Shown here: positions 62,251 through 64,000 of the stretch, piece after piece
How positions within the stretch are numbered: position 1 is the stretch's first letter
How the letters are laid out: each line of letters starts with the position of its first letter
Assembly: GCA_037130365.1 (NCBI GenBank)
Contig: JBAXTE010000006.1
Location: 1 to 64,000 of the forward strand
Origin: JBAXTE01 sp037130365
GTDB lineage: Bacteria; Bacteroidota; Bacteroidia; Bacteroidales; WCHB1-69
Direction: 5' to 3'
Length of the DNA stretch: 64,000 nt
Position numbers and translations under genes: made by a program
Notes under the pieces: model-generated
What the model saw: only the letters and a program-made list of their open reading frames with translations
What the model was told of the DNA's origin: nothing
Databases searched by the model: none

Positions 62251-63303
62251 TTAATTATTAGAATTTAAATGAACAAAGTATTCATCCCAATTTCCAATAT
62301 CTTTCCAGGATTTTTCACTTACAGGAAATACGCCAATATTTCCCTTTCGTTTTAAAATAATATCGATTAAATCTGTAATATGGAAGAACTTATTATCTGG
62401 AATTTCATCTAAAAGGTGAGGCTCAAGAATGTACATTCCGCTATTGATTTTAAAAGTAAGTTCAGGTTTTTCGATGAGGTTTATTAATGAACCATTTTCG
62501 CCAGTTTCAATAGTCCCATAAGCAATAGGGTAGTGTTTCATTGCTGCTACAACGGTAATTTCGTTCTTGTTAGCTCTATGATAATCTAATATTTCGGAGT
62601 AATCTTGTTCAATTAATATATCGCAATTGCTGATAAAAAATGTTTCGTTTAGCAATCCTTTTAATAATGATAAACTCCCTGCAGTTCCCATTGGATTTTC
62701 CTCTTTAAAAAAGTTCATCGTATAAGGCAGATTCTGATTTCGTATATAGTATTCAATTAAATCCGCTTTATAGTTTACAGAAATATGAAAAGAGTTACAA
62801 CCATGGTTAGAAAATCTTTCGAAAATATCTTCTAGCATAGTCTTTTCACCGATAGGGATTAATGGCTTAGGTAAAACATTCGTTAAAGGTTTTAATCGAG
62901 TTCCAATTCCTCCGGCCATAATCACAACTGGAAGATTGAATAACGAAGCTGGTTGTGGTTTTTTATCCAGAAATAAATCCTCCCAAAAGTAAACTTCAAT
63001 AATTTGATTTAGATTGTTTACTACAGGGCATAGCTCCATTCGAAATTCTAACATCATTGCTTTTATGGTGTTAAAGTCATCTTCTGGCTTGGCTACTTTG
63101 ATGTTTTTTCTAAGGATTGCAGAAATCGTAGTATCTAATGGTAGATTTTTAATAATTGCTCTTTGTATATCTCCAGCACTTAATAATCCCACAAAAGAAT
63201 CTCCCGTTATAACAATTAGAAGCTTTTTGTCCAAAACATCCATTTGCTTCATCGCGTCAAGTAAGGATTTGCTAGGAACAATATTTCTGTTACGAAATTT
63301 CAT
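62251..63303 (-). CDS. CBS-domain nucleotidyltransferase (PtmE-like)
   Basis: The 350-residue protein has an N-terminal pair of CBS domains (about 1-115) and a C-terminal nucleotidyltransferase domain with PVVIMAGGIGTRLKPLTNVLPKPLIPIGEK at about 125-155 (in segments), the GxGTR-x-K substrate loop, and an ISNCDILI Asp motif at about 224. The architecture matches PtmE-type enzymes, which make GDP-glucosamine in the legionaminic acid pathway, and other sugar-1-phosphate nucleotidyltransferases. The CBS pair likely binds a nucleotide regulator. It is 5 bases downstream of the NeuD-like gene. Confidence 0.88.
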   Translation of the reverse strand: MKFRNRNIVPSKSLLDAMKQMDVLDKKLLIVITGDSFVGLLSAGDIQRAIIKNLPLDTTISAILRKNIKVAKPEDDFNTIKAMMLEFRMELCPVVNNLNQIIEVYFWEDLFLDKKPQPASLFNLPVVIMAGGIGTRLKPLTNVLPKPLIPIGEKTMLEDIFERFSNHGCNSFHISVNYKADLIEYYIRNQNLPYTMNFFKEENPMGTAGSLSLLKGLLNETFFISNCDILIEQDYSEILDYHRANKNEITVVAAMKHYPIAYGTIETGENGSLINLIEKPELTFKINSGMYILEPHLLDEIPDNKFFHITDLIDIILKRKGNIGVFPVSEKSWKDIGNWDEYFVHLNSNN

Positions 63304-63308
63304 ATTAT

Positions 63309-63932
63309 TTATGTTAGTGAAATTTTAGCTGGATTACCAATCCATTTAGTATCGTTGGGTATATCATTTAAAACAACTGAGCCAGCACCAATAATCACAT
63401 TATTGCCAATGTTTACCCCTTGTTTAATCACTGAATTTGCACCAATAAAAGTGTTAAATCCTACAGTTACATTTCCAGCTAGAACTGCTCCTGGAGCAAT
63501 ATGTGAGTAATTACCTACAATGCATTCATGTTCAATAATTGCTGATGTATTAATAATCACTCCCAATCCGATTTTTGCAAACGGATTAATACACGCTCCT
63601 TGGCAAACCAGTGTTCCTTTATTAATTTCTGAAAATTTTGAAATATTTGCTTTTGGATGAATTGCAGTACCGATTAATAAGTTGTTGTCGATCAATAATT
63701 TGATTAATTTTTGACGAATATTATTATCACCAATAGCAGGAAATAAGTAATAATCTTTAGCAGTTTGAACAAACTCAGGATTTTGTTCAAATCCAAGATA
63801 ATCTAAATGATAAGGGTTGTTTTGTGAAATTGTTCTTTCAAAATAACCTGCAATTTCAAAACCAGATTGTTGAAAAGTATCAATTACAACAAAAGCATGA
63901 CCAGAATAACCAATTAAAGCAACTTTTTTCAT
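63309..63932 (-). CDS. NeuD/PglD-family acyltransferase
   Basis: The 207-residue protein has an N-terminal Rossmann-like nucleotide-sugar binding part (KVALIGYSGHAFVVIDTFQQSG) and a C-terminal left-handed beta-helix (about 95-205) with IIEHECIVGNYSHIAPGAVLAGNVTVG-like repeats (in segments), including His residues in NTSAIIEHECIVG. PglD/NeuD family enzymes acetylate amino sugars or sialic-acid-like sugars, using acetyl-CoA. It overlaps the partial upstream frame by ATGA and precedes the CBS-nucleotidyltransferase by 5 bases; both may belong to a nonulosonate or amino-sugar branch reaching outside the window. Confidence 0.9.
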   Translation of the reverse strand: MKKVALIGYSGHAFVVIDTFQQSGFEIAGYFERTISQNNPYHLDYLGFEQNPEFVQTAKDYYLFPAIGDNNIRQKLIKLLIDNNLLIGTAIHPKANISKFSEINKGTLVCQGACINPFAKIGLGVIINTSAIIEHECIVGNYSHIAPGAVLAGNVTVGFNTFIGANSVIKQGVNIGNNVIIGAGSVVLNDIPNDTKWIGNPAKISLT

Positions 63933-64000
63933 GATATTTCATTAATTGTCTTACATCTTTGAATCCAAAAACTTACCTTTTTCCTCGTGTTGAAAATTTT
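63929..64000 (-). CDS. Partial CDS at the right edge (C-terminal end)
   Basis: On the minus strand the frame entering the window reads 23 sense codons (ending KVSFWIQRCKTINEIS) and then TGA, which overlaps the NeuD-like ATG as ATGA. The 4-base overlap is typical of operon neighbours, so this is probably the 3' end of another locus gene. The 5' part lies outside the window, and 23 residues are too few to name it. Confidence 0.45.
   Translation of the reverse strand, partial: KIFNTRKKVSFWIQRCKTINEIS

Noticed and set aside
1..64000. tRNA, rRNA or transposase genes
   Set aside because: I saw no cloverleaf-like or rRNA-like segment in the intergenic gaps and no transposase-type ORF; a tool-based scan could still find a small RNA.

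Overview
The window comes from the chromosome of a low-GC member of the Bacteroidota. Evidence for this is a secreted protein ending in a type IX secretion (T9SS) sorting domain, the gene order nusB - DUF1573 lipoprotein - yajC - ybbR-like - coaE, the maf - UbiA - kdsC-like - DUF2520 group, a fused GH3/beta-lactamase-like protein, and several TAnnTTTG-type promoter boxes. I saw no rRNA, tRNA, CRISPR array, transposase or phage gene.

Layout. Positions 1-9,050 hold a repeat-rich edge, the maf/UbiA/kdsC-like/DUF2520 operon (minus strand), a DUF4301 gene, an orphan OppC/DppC-type permease and two secreted-protein genes (one an M20 peptidase). Positions 9,050-12,420 form a loose accessory patch: small unrecognised minus-strand genes, a T9SS cargo protein and degenerate-looking open frames. 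Positions 12,420-21,000 carry the GH3/beta-lactamase protein, a glycosyltransferase overlapping miaA, a histidine-phosphatase-like protein, a palindrome-rich spacer, a degenerate GGDEF protein and a thiol peroxidase. Positions 21,100-28,100 carry a polytopic membrane protein, an unknown exported protein and a 1,296-residue exported WD40-caspase protein. Positions 28,100-36,600 are housekeeping: coaE, ybbR-like, yajC, DUF1573, nusB, then shikimate-pathway genes transcribed in the order DAHP synthase/chorismate mutase, aroB, aroK, aroA, (aroC next). Positions 36,800-41,050 hold a prolyl oligopeptidase, a YD-repeat-like protein, a UPF0316 membrane protein and a VanZ-like protein.

Positions 41,053-64,000 are one long minus-strand surface-polysaccharide locus, read from the right edge leftwards: NeuD-like acyltransferase, CBS-nucleotidyltransferase, three enzymes that fit UDP-L-QuiNAc (or UDP-L-FucNAc) synthesis, a Wzx flippase, three glycosyltransferases and a Wzy-like polymerase. 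It is followed by an unusual set: two DUF354 proteins, two adenylate-forming (PaaK/CapK-like) proteins, three left-handed beta-helix acyltransferases, a KAS III, a short-chain reductase and a lysine 2,3-aminomutase-like radical SAM enzyme. A polysaccharide deacetylase closes the locus. The first half should make and export a repeat unit. The second half looks like a dedicated system for making, activating and attaching an acyl or beta-aminoacyl group, and is the best candidate here for something undescribed.
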